NCBI GenBank assembly: GCA_964479435.1
Contig: CAYZME010000016.1
Location: forward strand, 1 to 27,798
Reading direction: 5' to 3'
DNA: 27,798 bases
Source: JAAYKS01 sp964479435
GTDB taxonomy: Bacteria; Bacillota; Clostridia; Saccharofermentanales; UBA5734
The notes beneath the pieces are model-generated. The model was not told the DNA's origin and made no database searches. It worked only from the letters and a program-made list of their open reading frames with translations. Both the position numbers and the translations under genes were made by a program. Shown one piece after another: positions 1 through 9,206 of the stretch (positions within the stretch are counted from its first letter, which is position 1; every line of letters begins with the position of its first letter).

Positions 1-776
1 TGAAATTGTGGTTGCGCTATGTCGCCATCCTGCTCAAGTCGCAGATGCAATACCGCTTGTCGGCGATGCTGCTGTTTATCGCGCAGTTTACCGGCATGCT
101 GACGGTGTTCCTCGGCAGCTGGCTGCTCTTCCGGCGGTTCGGCACGCTCGACGGCTGGACGTTCTACGAAACGGCCCTGTTTTTCGCGGTGATGATGATC
201 GCGTTTGGTCTGGCCGAGATGACTTTGCGCGGGTATGACACCTTTTCTAACCTGATCCGCGAAGGGCGCTTCGACCGGTTGCTGTTGCGGCCGCAACCGC
301 TGGTCCTGCAAGTGCTGGGAAGCGCGTTCGATTGGACCCGCCTCGGCAAATTGACTCAGGGCGTCGTGGCGCTGGTCATTTCACTGCGCGGGCTGACCGT
401 GCACTGGACCGCCGGCCGCGTGGTCACCCTGGTATTGACGGTGCTGGGTGGGGTAGGTATTTTTGGCGGGATCATGATTCTCAACTCGACCCTTTGTTTC
501 TGGACGATCCAGGGGCTCGAATTCGGCAGTTTGCTGTCCGACGGCGGCCGCGAAATGGCGTCCTATCCGATGACGATCTATCGCGACTGGTACCGGCGCA
601 TTTTCACTTACATCGTCCCATTCGCGCTGGTCAACCACATCCCGCTGCGATATGTGCTGGGGCGCGGCGGCAGTCCGTGGGTGATCCTGGCGCCGATCGC
701 CGCCATCCTTTTTATCGCGCCCTGTCTGCTGATATGGAACAGCGGGGTCCGGTATTATAAATCCGCCGGCTCCTGA
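1..776 (+). CDS. ABC-2 family permease (COG3694-like), start codon cut by window edge
   Basis: This is an integral membrane subunit of an uncharacterised ABC exporter. The protein has about six hydrophobic segments. It carries features I associate with the COG3694 permease family: an FDRLLLRP motif near residue 90, a YPMTIY motif near residue 190, and the C-terminal VNHIPLRYVLGR stretch. The frame is open to the left edge. Bases 1-2 are TG followed by AAA, so the natural start is probably an ATG or GTG whose first base lies just outside the window. The same bases spell NTGA, which suggests a 4-base start/stop overlap with an upstream gene. Members of this family usually follow a second permease and an ATPase, which would lie upstream. 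An internal TTG at position 6 is the first complete start codon but is less likely. The substrate is unknown. Confidence 0.85.
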   Translation, partial: KLWLRYVAILLKSQMQYRLSAMLLFIAQFTGMLTVFLGSWLLFRRFGTLDGWTFYETALFFAVMMIAFGLAEMTLRGYDTFSNLIREGRFDRLLLRPQPLVLQVLGSAFDWTRLGKLTQGVVALVISLRGLTVHWTAGRVVTLVLTVLGGVGIFGGIMILNSTLCFWTIQGLEFGSLLSDGGREMASYPMTIYRDWYRRIFTYIVPFALVNHIPLRYVLGRGGSPWVILAPIAAILFIAPCLLIWNSGVRYYKSAGS

Positions 777-843
777 CCCGGCCGACCCGCAAAACCCGGC
801 CGCCCGGCCAATGGCCGCAAAAAGCGGAGAGGGAGGGAGAAAG

Positions 844-1581
844 ATGACCACGACCGGTCGCATCAAACCCTACAAAAAAACAGCCGATTACTCGTACACG
901 CTGGGCGCGTATCCGACATACGAGCTGCTCGACGCGCGCCCCGACGTGGTCCGCGCGGTTGTGATCCACCCGCAATACACCGACCGCGAGCGTCTACAGG
1001 CGCGCTGTGACGCGCAGGGTATAACATGCGTCGTGGATGAGCGGCAGCTGGCCCGCCTCAGCCCCAAAGAAAACTGTTATGTGGCCGGCATCTTCTCAAA
1101 ATACACCCAGACGCTGGTGCCCGACCGGGATCACGTGATGCTGGTTTCACCCGCCGATATGGGCAATGTGGGGACCATCTTGCGCACGCTGGCGGGGTTG
1201 GGCATCGGGGACCTGGCGCTGATCGCGCCTTGTGCCGACCCCTTCCATCCCCGCACGGTGCGCGCCTCCATGGGCGCTTTGTTCCGCGTACGCATCGAAG
1301 TGTTTTCTTCGTTTGACGCGTACCAGCGGCGATACGCAGACCGGACGATGTACCCCTTTATGCTGGACGGGCAAACGGCGCTCCGGCTGGACGCTTGCCC
1401 GCAAGCCGCGCGTTATACGCTGATCTTCGGCAACGAGGCGAGCGGACTCGATCCGGCGTTTGGCCGGGTCGGACACGCGGTTTATATCCCGCAAACCCGG
1501 GCGGTCGACTCGCTCAATCTGCCGACCGCGGTGGCGATCGGCGTCTTTGCCTTTACCGAGCGAAATCCGCGTCCGGACTGA
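844..1581 (+). CDS. TrmH/SpoU-family RNA 2'-O-methyltransferase
   Basis: This 245-residue protein is predicted to transfer a methyl group from S-adenosylmethionine to a ribose 2'-OH in tRNA or rRNA. All three SpoU motifs of the knotted SPOUT fold are visible: NVGTILRT at about residues 108-115, IFGNEASG at about 194-201, and SLNLPTAVAI at about 223-232. The N-terminal 90 residues are a substrate-binding extension. I chose the ATG at 844 because a purine-rich SD (GAGGGAGGGA, about 830-839) lies just upstream. An in-frame ATG at 811 has no such signal. The target nucleotide cannot be read from the sequence. The gene ends convergent with the monooxygenase gene, only 16 bp away. Confidence 0.9.
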   Translation: MTTTGRIKPYKKTADYSYTLGAYPTYELLDARPDVVRAVVIHPQYTDRERLQARCDAQGITCVVDERQLARLSPKENCYVAGIFSKYTQTLVPDRDHVMLVSPADMGNVGTILRTLAGLGIGDLALIAPCADPFHPRTVRASMGALFRVRIEVFSSFDAYQRRYADRTMYPFMLDGQTALRLDACPQAARYTLIFGNEASGLDPAFGRVGHAVYIPQTRAVDSLNLPTAVAIGVFAFTERNPRPD

Positions 1582-1601
1582 CCCGCGGGAGACAGGGTCA
1601 G
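1578..1601. repeat. Inverted repeat spanning two convergent stop codons
   Basis: CTGACCC (1578-1584) and GGGTCAG (1595-1601) form a perfect 7-bp stem with a 10-nt loop. The arms contain the stop codons of the methyltransferase and of the convergent monooxygenase. No T-run follows on either strand, so this is not a classical intrinsic terminator. It may still protect 3' ends or separate the convergent units. Confidence 0.4.
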
Positions 1602-1885
1602 AGGCGCTTGTACAGCGTCGCGCCGCCCGGTTGCGCCGCCAACGCGCGCAGCTGCGGCACGATCGCCTGAAAATGCGGCGTCGCCATATGGAGATCGAGC
1701 GCCGCCTGGTCCACCCACTCCTCCATAAAGGTCAGCTCTGTGGGGTCGCTGAGTGATTGATGCAATTGGTAATAGATACAGCCTTCCTCCTCGTTGGTGG
1801 CGGCCACCAGTTGTTTGGCGAGCGCGACAAAGGCGTCGATTTGGTCGGCGCGAACGAAATTTCTGGCAACGACACGGATGATCAT
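1598..1885 (-). CDS. ABM-domain protein, putative quinol monooxygenase (YgiN-like)
   Basis: This small 95-residue protein is of typical length for a single antibiotic-biosynthesis-monooxygenase (ABM) domain, a dimeric ferredoxin-like fold. Visible family features are the N-terminal strand MIIRVVARN, the central EEGCIYYQLHQS segment, the strand ELTFMEEWVD and the helix carrying DLHMATPHFQ. Relatives such as YgiN act on quinols or remove reactive metabolites, but many have no known substrate, so the function is only generic. The ATG start at 1885 has a perfect AGGAGG six bases upstream. A likely extended -10 element lies at 1959-1967 on the same strand. Confidence 0.88.
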   Translation of the reverse strand: MIIRVVARNFVRADQIDAFVALAKQLVAATNEEEGCIYYQLHQSLSDPTELTFMEEWVDQAALDLHMATPHFQAIVPQLRALAAQPGGATLYKRL

Positions 1886-1958
1886 CGGGGCCTCCTAGCT
1901 CACACACCACCGGCCGCCTGACGGCGGGGCCGGGATGTATGAATGGGTGATGTCCCCG

Positions 1959-1967
1959 ATTTTAGCA
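1959..1967 (-). promoter_or_regulatory. Extended -10 promoter for the ABM-domain gene
   Basis: On the minus strand this reads TGC-TAAAAT, an extended -10 element (TGn plus a hexamer matching TATAAT at 5 of 6 positions). No convincing -35 is present. It would give a leader of about 65 nt before the ATG at 1885. Confidence 0.45.
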
Positions 1968-2004
1968 CGCGGATGGATGGGCGTGCACTTCCTGCCGATC
2001 AGTG

Positions 2005-2010
2005 TATACT
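2005..2010 (+). promoter_or_regulatory. Candidate -10 element for the MATE gene
   Basis: TATACT, directly preceded by TG, lies about 95 bp before the GTG start of the MATE exporter in the divergent intergenic region. The -35 is unclear, so the call rests on the hexamer and its position. Confidence 0.3.
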
Positions 2011-2104
2011 GTCCGATAGGATCCGCCGCGTCTGGCACCCCTATGGGAGGCCGACGCGGGCGCCCTCGTTCGGGAGGGAAGAGACTCAGGGAGGTACGGG
2101 AAGC

Positions 2105-3469
2105 GTGATTGACAAAAAGCATATGGATATGACGTCAGGTGTCATCTGGCGACAATTGCTCGCTTTCGCGTTCCCCATGATCCTCGGCAATTTCTTCCAA
2201 TTGATGTACAACGCCATCGACGCGGCGGTGGTCGGCAAGCACGTCAGCGACATCGCGCTGGCCGCTGTCGGGGTCAGCAATCCGCTGTGCAATACGATCG
2301 TCTCTTTTTTTATGGGCATCGGCACCGGCGCCGGGGTGTTGATCTCGCAATATTTCGGGCGCCGCGACCACGCCGGCTTGCAACGCGCTTTGCACTGCGC
2401 GGTCGGTGTCACCCTGGTGTTGGGCGGGGTGCTCACGCTGATCGGCGTATTTGCTTCCCCGTTTATTTTGCAGGCGATGAGCACACCGGCAGAGGTTTTG
2501 CCCGACGCGATCCTGTATCTGCGCATTTATTTCGGTGGGTTGATCGCCTCGCTGATGTACAACATGACTTCGGGGATCCTGCGCGCGATGGGCGACTCGA
2601 AACGCCCGCTGTATTATCTTGTCGCGTCTTCGCTGCTTCACATCGCGCTCAACTATCTGTTTGTGCTGGGTTTTCACTGGGGGGTGGCGGCCGTCGCCTG
2701 GAGCACCGTGCTTTCACAACTGGTTGCCGCGCTGCTGTGTCTGGGCGCGCTGACCCGTGAGCGCGAGGAGTTTCGCTTTTATCCGGCACGCACCAATTTC
2801 AACCCGGCTACGGCCTGGGAAATCATCCGCGTCGGCTTGCCGACCGGCGTCCAGGGCGCGATTGTCTCTTTTTCCAACATCATCATCCAGAGCGTGATCA
2901 ACGGGTTTGGCACCGATATGATGGCGGGCACGATCACCTACTTCCGCCTCGACTCATTCGCGATCATGCCGATGAGCAACCTGGGGCTGGCCGTGACCAC
3001 GTTTGTCGGCCAGAACGTCGGCGCCCGCCAATTCGACCGGGTCCGCCGCGGCGCGAGTGTCGCCTTCCGCATGGCGGTCGGCTACGCGGTTGTGGCGTCG
3101 CCGTTGATCTACTGGTTCGCGCCCCAGATCGTCAGCCTGTTCACCGACAGCGAAGGCGTTTCATATTATGCCGTTTCGATGTTGCGCTTTCTCGCGCCGT
3201 TCTTTGTCGCGCACGCTTTTATCGGCGTTTTTGCCGGCGCGGAGCGCGGCGCGGGGCAAACCCTGTTCCCAATGGTCAGTTCGGTATCTTCCATGTTCGT
3301 GATGCGCCTGATCGTTCTGTTCACCTTGCGCGCGATCATGGGCAAGGACAACATCCGCGCGATCCACATGACCTACATGGCGACGTGGTCACTCAACGCG
3401 ATCATCCAAACCATCCATTACAAAAAGAGCAATTGGCTTAAGCGCGTCATGGAAATGGAGCCCCGTTGA
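2105..3469 (+). CDS. MATE-family multidrug/cation antiporter
   Basis: This 454-residue, 12-helix membrane protein is of the normal length for the MATE (NorM/DinF) superfamily. Such proteins export drugs or metabolites in exchange for Na+ or H+. The N-terminus shows the typical FPMILGNFFQLMYNAIDA motif followed by VVGKHV, and the second half repeats the pattern (GLPTGVQGAIVSFSN near residue 245). The frame is open further upstream. I placed the start at GTG 2105 because GGGAGGT (about 2089-2095) lies nine bases before it; the next ATG (2123) is too far from that SD. It is divergent from the ABM gene and appears monocistronic. The substrate cannot be predicted. Confidence 0.92.
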   Translation: MIDKKHMDMTSGVIWRQLLAFAFPMILGNFFQLMYNAIDAAVVGKHVSDIALAAVGVSNPLCNTIVSFFMGIGTGAGVLISQYFGRRDHAGLQRALHCAVGVTLVLGGVLTLIGVFASPFILQAMSTPAEVLPDAILYLRIYFGGLIASLMYNMTSGILRAMGDSKRPLYYLVASSLLHIALNYLFVLGFHWGVAAVAWSTVLSQLVAALLCLGALTREREEFRFYPARTNFNPATAWEIIRVGLPTGVQGAIVSFSNIIIQSVINGFGTDMMAGTITYFRLDSFAIMPMSNLGLAVTTFVGQNVGARQFDRVRRGASVAFRMAVGYAVVASPLIYWFAPQIVSLFTDSEGVSYYAVSMLRFLAPFFVAHAFIGVFAGAERGAGQTLFPMVSSVSSMFVMRLIVLFTLRAIMGKDNIRAIHMTYMATWSLNAIIQTIHYKKSNWLKRVMEMEPR

Positions 3470-3483
3470 CGGCGGTTTCCCTA

Positions 3484-3492
3484 TGGTAAAAT
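3484..3492 (+). promoter_or_regulatory. Extended -10 promoter for the GNAT-HD-pyk cluster
   Basis: TGG-TAAAAT is an extended -10 element. It sits within the 12-mer TTCCCTATGGTA (3477-3488), which recurs at 8198-8209 before the ABC ATPase gene. A TTGACG (3466-3471) overlapping the MATE stop could act as a -35, but the spacing is only 15 bp. The element is flanked by CCCTAT/ATAGGG, a 6-bp inverted repeat. Confidence 0.5.
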
Positions 3493-3569
3493 AGGGGCAT
3501 CTGTGGCGCCGGGGCGTAGGGGATCGCGCGCGCGACCCATCGTCCGCGAGCCACCAGTAGGAGGAGCGT

Positions 3570-4064
3570 ATGCCACCGAAACCCCCGACGGACATGCTGG
3601 TCCGCCTCTATGACTTACCCGCGGCCCTTGTCCCCGATCCCAGGCTGGCGGCGGCCGGTGTCACGATTCGCCGGGCGATGCACATCGACCGCGACCGCAT
3701 CGTCGATTACGTCGCCACCCATTTTTCGGCCGGTTGGCGCAGTGAGTGCCAGGCCGCTTTTTCGCACCAGCCGGCCTCGCTGTTTGTGGCGGTCCGGGAC
3801 CGCCAGGTGGTCGGTTTCGCGTGCTACGACTGCACGGCCAAAGGGATGTTCGGGCCGACGGGCGTGACGCAATCCCTGCGCGGCGGCGGCATCGGCACGG
3901 CCTTGTTGCTGCATTGCCTGTTGGCCATGCGCGAGGAAGGATACGCCTACGCCACGATCGGCTGGGTCGGCGACGCGTGTGATTTTTACATCCGGACGGT
4001 GGGCGCCGAGCCGATCGCGCGATCCCACCCGGGAATTTACAAGCGGATGGTCGAGATGACCTGA
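3570..4064 (+). CDS. GNAT-family N-acetyltransferase
   Basis: This 164-residue protein has the GNAT fold: an N-terminal RRAMHIDRDRI helix, the central strand VGFACYDCTAKG, and the acetyl-CoA pyrophosphate-binding loop in LRGGGIGTALL at about residues 107-117 (the R/Q-x-x-G-x-G/A motif). These enzymes transfer an acetyl group from acetyl-CoA to an amine. The acceptor cannot be predicted. Length is normal for a single GNAT domain. The ATG has TAGGAGGAG immediately upstream. It is the first gene of a probable three-gene unit with the HD protein (19 bp downstream) and pyruvate kinase, driven by the extended -10 at 3484. Confidence 0.87.
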   Translation: MPPKPPTDMLVRLYDLPAALVPDPRLAAAGVTIRRAMHIDRDRIVDYVATHFSAGWRSECQAAFSHQPASLFVAVRDRQVVGFACYDCTAKGMFGPTGVTQSLRGGGIGTALLLHCLLAMREEGYAYATIGWVGDACDFYIRTVGAEPIARSHPGIYKRMVEMT

Positions 4065-4083
4065 CCGCGGCGGGGAGACAAAT

Positions 4084-4575
4084 ATGCCGGGGACGATCAT
4101 GGCCCGTTTTATCGACTTTGCCCAAGGCGACCGGCGGCTGGTCAATCACACCCTCAAAGTGACCGGCTACGCGCTGGCGATCGCCGCCGGCGAACAGATC
4201 CCGCCGGATGACCGGCGGATCCTCGCCGCCGCGGCCGTCTTGCACGACATCGGCATCCCACCCGCGATGGCCCGGTATGGCCATGCCGGCGGCCAAGCCC
4301 AGGAAGAACTCGGCCCGCCCGAAGCGCGCCGGCTTTTGACCGCGCTCGACTGGTCGGAGTCCGACATCCGCCGGGTGGAACAGTTGGTGGGGCACCATCA
4401 TTCCTATGATTATGACGGCGGACCGCTGTTGCAGATTCTGTTTGAGGCCGACTGGATCGTCAACCTCGACGAGGGGCGGCACACGGAACAAGCGCCGGCC
4501 GCTGTCCGCGACCGTTATTTCCGCACACCTTCCGGCACCGCGTGGTTCAATCAATTGTTTGACCTGGCGGTCTGA
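4084..4575 (+). CDS. HD-domain phosphohydrolase-like protein
   Basis: This 163-residue soluble protein has the metal-binding pattern of the HD superfamily: H22 in the first helix, the H54-D55 doublet in AVLHDIGIP, the histidine cluster H104-H106 and a distal D123 in EADWIVNLD. HD proteins hydrolyse phosphoesters or nucleotides, but no extra domain identifies a substrate here. The start at 4084 follows GGGGAGA at a suitable distance; ATG 4099 is a less likely alternative. It lies 19 bp after the GNAT gene and 40 bp before pyruvate kinase, so co-transcription is likely. A role linked to glycolysis is only a guess from position. Confidence 0.82.
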   Translation: MPGTIMARFIDFAQGDRRLVNHTLKVTGYALAIAAGEQIPPDDRRILAAAAVLHDIGIPPAMARYGHAGGQAQEELGPPEARRLLTALDWSESDIRRVEQLVGHHHSYDYDGGPLLQILFEADWIVNLDEGRHTEQAPAAVRDRYFRTPSGTAWFNQLFDLAV

Positions 4576-4615
4576 TTTTCGCCACACAAGAACCCCCGAT
4601 GGAGGCGTCGACGTG

Positions 4616-6046
<1,431 letters not shown>

Positions 6047-6061
6047 AAAAGCGGATCCGCT

Positions 6062-6090
6062 CTTACCGCACGGGATTGCCGTGCTAGAAT
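6062..6090 (+). promoter_or_regulatory. Promoter with inverted-repeat spacer (possible operator) for eda-kdgK
   Basis: TAGAAT (6085-6090) is preceded by TGC, giving an extended -10. CTTACC (6062-6067) sits 17 bp upstream as a weak -35. The 17-bp spacer (6068-6084) is itself a perfect inverted repeat, GCACGG-N5-CCGTGC, which is a natural position for a repressor operator. A 12-bp palindrome (AGCGGATCCGCT, 6050-6061) lies just upstream. Regulation by a keto-deoxy-sugar-responsive repressor is an inference. Confidence 0.5.
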
Positions 6091-6155
6091 AGAAACCGTT
6101 GTCGCCGGCGGGATCGTCCCAAACGGATCCACCGGCCCGAAAGGAGAACAAAAAA

Positions 6156-7112
6156 ATGGAGATCATGCAGCGGATCTTTCTGTGTGGGTTGGTCCCCGTC
6201 ATCAAAGTCAACCGGGCGGAAGACGCGCTTCCCTTGTGCCGCGCGTTGTTGGCCGGTGGCATCGATGTCGCGGAGATTACGTTTCGCTCCGCCGCCGCGG
6301 CCGACGCGATCGCGCAGGTCGCCACCCAATTGCCGGCGATGTTGACCGGCGCCGGCACCGTTCATTCCGTCGCGCAGGCGACGCGGGCGATTGCGGCCGG
6401 CGCGCAATTTATCGTCTCGCCGGGGCTCAATCCCGATGTCGTCCGCCATTGCCAACAGGCGGGCGTGCCGGTTCTGCCCGGCGTCAGCAGCCCGACCGAC
6501 CTCGAAACCGCGCTGACCCTGGGTTTGGACACGGTCAAATTCTTCCCGGCGGAAAATCTGGGCGGGCTGGTCGCCATCCAGGCGATCGCGGCCGCGTACG
6601 GCGAAGTGCGTTTCATGCCCACCGGCGGCATCCATGAAAACAACCTCGGCGCGTACGCCCGGCATCCAAAAATCTTCGCTTGCGGCGGCAGCTGGATGGT
6701 GCCCGAATCGCTGGTTGGCATCGGCGACTGGGCGGGCATCACCGCCCTGACACAGCGGGCGGTCCAGCGGTTGCATGGCTTTGAGCTGGCGCACGTCGGC
6801 ATCAACGCCGCCGACTCGCAGGCGGCCGAGCAGGCCTCCCGCCTGTTTTCGACGCTGTTCGGCTGGGAGCACCGGCCGGGGGCCAGTTCACACTTTTCCG
6901 GCTCGGCGATCGAAGTGATGACAACGCCGTATCTGGGGGAAAAAGGGCACATCGCCGTGCGCTGCAATCAAGTGGCGCGCGCCCGCGCCTACCTGGAAAA
7001 AGCCGGCATCTCCTGCCGCGAGGAGACCGCCCGCGTGCGCGACGGCGTGCTCCAAACCATCTATCTGACCGAAGAAATCGCCGGCTTTGCCATCCACCTG
7101 ATCGGCGCCTGA
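6156..7112 (+). CDS. eda: KDPG/KHG aldolase with C-terminal glyoxalase-like (VOC) domain
   Basis: This 318-residue protein cleaves 2-keto-3-deoxy-6-phosphogluconate to pyruvate and glyceraldehyde 3-phosphate, the last step of Entner-Doudoroff and hexuronate catabolism. Residues 1-205 form the class I aldolase barrel: E40 in VAEITFR is the general acid/base and K128 in TVKFFPAE is the Schiff-base lysine. GAGTV and FMPTGGIHENN are the phosphate-binding loops. Residues 207-318 are a single VOC/glyoxalase-like module with H213 (AHVGIN), H265 (KGHIAVR) and H314. I know this aldolase-VOC form from many Clostridia, so the fusion is not new, though the role of the extra domain is unclear. AAGGAG precedes the ATG. 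The KDG kinase gene follows after 46 bp. Confidence 0.94.
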   Translation: MEIMQRIFLCGLVPVIKVNRAEDALPLCRALLAGGIDVAEITFRSAAAADAIAQVATQLPAMLTGAGTVHSVAQATRAIAAGAQFIVSPGLNPDVVRHCQQAGVPVLPGVSSPTDLETALTLGLDTVKFFPAENLGGLVAIQAIAAAYGEVRFMPTGGIHENNLGAYARHPKIFACGGSWMVPESLVGIGDWAGITALTQRAVQRLHGFELAHVGINAADSQAAEQASRLFSTLFGWEHRPGASSHFSGSAIEVMTTPYLGEKGHIAVRCNQVARARAYLEKAGISCREETARVRDGVLQTIYLTEEIAGFAIHLIGA

Positions 7113-7158
7113 GCGCGCGACCCTTGCCGTCTATTGACAGAAAAAGGAGCTTGTATTC

Positions 7159-8187
7159 ATGGCACGCATCGTAACGTTCGGAGAAATCATGCTGCGGCTC
7201 AAAAGCCCCGACCGGGAGCGGTTCTTTCAGTCGCCGGCTTTGGAAGCCACGTTTGGTGGCGGCGAAGCCAACGTCGCGGTCTCGCTGGCCCAATACGGCC
7301 AGGACGTCGCGTTTGTCACCGCTCTGCCCGCCCACGACATCGGCCAGGCGTGTGTCCGCGAGTTGCGCGGGTTTGGCGTCGACGTTTCGGGGATCCTGTT
7401 TAAACCCGGCCGCCTGGGGATTTATTTTCTCGAGGCGGGCGCCAATCAGCGCGCCAGCAAAGTGATCTATGACCGCGCCGGTTCGGCATTGGCCGAACTG
7501 CGCCCGGGTGAAATCGACTGGGACCGGGTCTTCGCCGGTTGCGCGTGGTTTCATTTTACCGGCATTACGCCGGCGGTCTCCCAGTCCGCCGCCGAGGTGG
7601 TGGCCGAAGCCTGCCAGGCGGCCAGACGGCTCGGAGTGCATATCTCCTGCGATCTCAATTACCGCAAAAACCTGTGGCAATATGGGAAAACGGCTCAGGA
7701 AGTGATGTCGGAGCTGACCGCCTATGTCGATACGGTCATTGCCAACGAGGAAGACTGCCAAAAATCGCTGGGCATCCACGCGGGGGCGCATGTGACCGGC
7801 GGCGGGCTGGACATCGACCGCTACCGCGAGATCACAGCGGAAGTTCTGGCCCGCTATCCCCGGATGCAACGGATCGCGATCACCTTGCGCGAGAGCCACA
7901 GCGCCGATCACAACGACTGGTCCGCCTGCGCGTATGACAGGCAGGAGTTTGTGCTGAGCCGAAAATACCAGATCACCGATATCGTCGACCGCGTCGGCGG
8001 CGGGGATTCGTTCTCGGCCGGGATGATCTATGGCTTGCAACGCTACGAAAAACTGGGCGACGCGCTGGAATTCGCCGTCGCCGCCAGCTGTCTGAAACAC
8101 TCCATCGCCGGCGATTACAACCGCGTCTCGGTCGCTGAGGTCGAAGCCCTGATGGGAGGGGACGCCTCCGGGCGCGTACAGCGCTGA
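7159..8187 (+). CDS. kdgK: 2-keto-3-deoxygluconate kinase (PfkB family)
   Basis: This 342-residue sugar kinase phosphorylates 2-keto-3-deoxygluconate with ATP to KDPG, the substrate of the preceding aldolase. The PfkB signatures are clear: TFGGGEANVA at residues 31-40 (substrate loop) and DRVGGGDSFSAG at 277-288, with D283 as the catalytic base. The CDLNYRKNLW segment near residue 164 is typical of KDG kinases. The C-terminus ends GRVQR, as I recall for clostridial homologues. AGGAG (7145-7149) supports the ATG. With eda it forms a two-gene pathway module for KDG from uronates or pectin. The genes making KDG are not in the window. Confidence 0.93.
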   Translation: MARIVTFGEIMLRLKSPDRERFFQSPALEATFGGGEANVAVSLAQYGQDVAFVTALPAHDIGQACVRELRGFGVDVSGILFKPGRLGIYFLEAGANQRASKVIYDRAGSALAELRPGEIDWDRVFAGCAWFHFTGITPAVSQSAAEVVAEACQAARRLGVHISCDLNYRKNLWQYGKTAQEVMSELTAYVDTVIANEEDCQKSLGIHAGAHVTGGGLDIDRYREITAEVLARYPRMQRIAITLRESHSADHNDWSACAYDRQEFVLSRKYQITDIVDRVGGGDSFSAGMIYGLQRYEKLGDALEFAVAASCLKHSIAGDYNRVSVAEVEALMGGDASGRVQR

Positions 8188-8204
8188 TTTTCGGCCGTTC
8201 CCTA

Positions 8205-8213
8205 TGGTACTAT
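8205..8213 (+). promoter_or_regulatory. Extended -10 promoter for the ABC gene pair 8238-10114
   Basis: TGG-TACTAT is an extended -10 element. It lies in the 12-mer TTCCCTATGGTA (8198-8209) that is also found at 3477-3488. The start codon at 8238 is 25 bp downstream of the hexamer. No good -35 is visible. Confidence 0.45.
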
Positions 8214-8237
8214 CTTAGGAAAAGCAGGGAGGGCAGT

Positions 8238-9206
8238 ATGGCGAATCACACGCTGGAAACGCAGCAGCTGACGCGCAGGTTCGGTCCCCGAACCGCGGTC
8301 AATGCTGTGGACCTGCACGCGCGCGCCGGCGAGCGGTACGTGCTGATCGGCCCGCCCGGCGCCGGCAAGACCAGCCTGGTCGCGTTGCTCAATACGACAC
8401 TTTCCCCCTCGTCCGGCATCGTCAACATCGACGGCTTGCAGCTGGGGCGCGAAAACCGCGCCATCCGCGGCCGCGTGGGTACGGTTTGGACCGACCGTTT
8501 GCTGGATCCCCGCCTGACGCTGGCGGAAAACTTGCGCATCCGTGCCGCCTTTTACGGCATGCGGCGCCCCGAGGCCCGCGCCGCGACAGAAGCCGCGGCG
8601 GAGATGGCCGGTGTCAGCCCATGGCTGCGTGTGCGGTATGGCAGGCTGTCCGAGGCGCCGCGCCGGCTGGCCGACCTGGCCCGGGCGCTGGTTCACCGGC
8701 CGGCCCTGTTGCTGCTCGACGACCCGTTGCGCGATTTGGGCAAAGGCGCGGCCGACACGGTGGCGGCGCGGATCGATACGCTGGCGGCGGATACGGGCGC
8801 GGCGGTCCTGGAAACCAGCCGGGTCTGCGACCGTTTAGTGGGTGCCGACCGGATCGGGATCCTGCATGCCGGCCGTTTGTTCACAGAAGGCACGCCCGGC
8901 GAGCTGATCGACCGTTACGCCGCGGACCGCCTCTGTTTGCTGCCGCGCGGCGACGCGTCCAGCCGCGAATCGCTGGCGCGCCTGCTCACAGCCGAAGGGT
9001 ATGAACATACAACCCGCCCGGCGGCGGACGGCCCGGTCATCGAGGTCGTGATCGCCAACAGCATGGGTGCCTTGTTGCTGGTCAACCGCGTGGTGCAGTG
9101 GATTTCGCGTTTTGAAATGTTGCGCGGCGACCTGGTCGCGGCCTGCCGGCGCGCCTCGCGCGAGGCCGCGGATGGCGAGCAAAGCGCGCAGGGGGTGGCC
9201 TTGTGA
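8238..9206 (+). CDS. Degenerate ABC-transporter ATP-binding protein (DrrA-like)
   Basis: This 322-residue protein has the layout of a DrrA-type ATPase subunit (ABC domain about 1-215, plus a C-terminal region). The Walker A GPPGAGKTS is intact at residues 38-46. Nearly every other catalytic motif is altered. The Q-loop glutamine is T85 (VWTD). The signature LSGGM/Q is LSEAP at 137-141. Walker B ends LLDDP with D162 instead of glutamate. The D-loop aspartate is G168. The switch histidine is R195 (TSR instead of TTH). It should therefore bind nucleotide but hydrolyse it poorly or not at all. The frame is long and open with normal codon use, so it does not look like a decaying gene. It overlaps the partner permease by GTGA at 9203-9206. 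The SD is AGGGAGGG. Confidence 0.88.
   Translation: MANHTLETQQLTRRFGPRTAVNAVDLHARAGERYVLIGPPGAGKTSLVALLNTTLSPSSGIVNIDGLQLGRENRAIRGRVGTVWTDRLLDPRLTLAENLRIRAAFYGMRRPEARAATEAAAEMAGVSPWLRVRYGRLSEAPRRLADLARALVHRPALLLLDDPLRDLGKGAADTVAARIDTLAADTGAAVLETSRVCDRLVGADRIGILHAGRLFTEGTPGELIDRYAADRLCLLPRGDASSRESLARLLTAEGYEHTTRPAADGPVIEVVIANSMGALLLVNRVVQWISRFEMLRGDLVAACRRASREAADGEQSAQGVAL

Noticed and set aside
1943..2104. N-terminal extension of the MATE protein
   Set aside because: The frame is open, but the extension is not hydrophobic and does not resemble MATE N-termini. The SD favours GTG 2105.
6156..7112. KDPG aldolase fused to a VOC/glyoxalase-like domain as a novel fusion
   Set aside because: This architecture is familiar from many clostridial aldolases, so it is recorded as annotation, not as a discovery.
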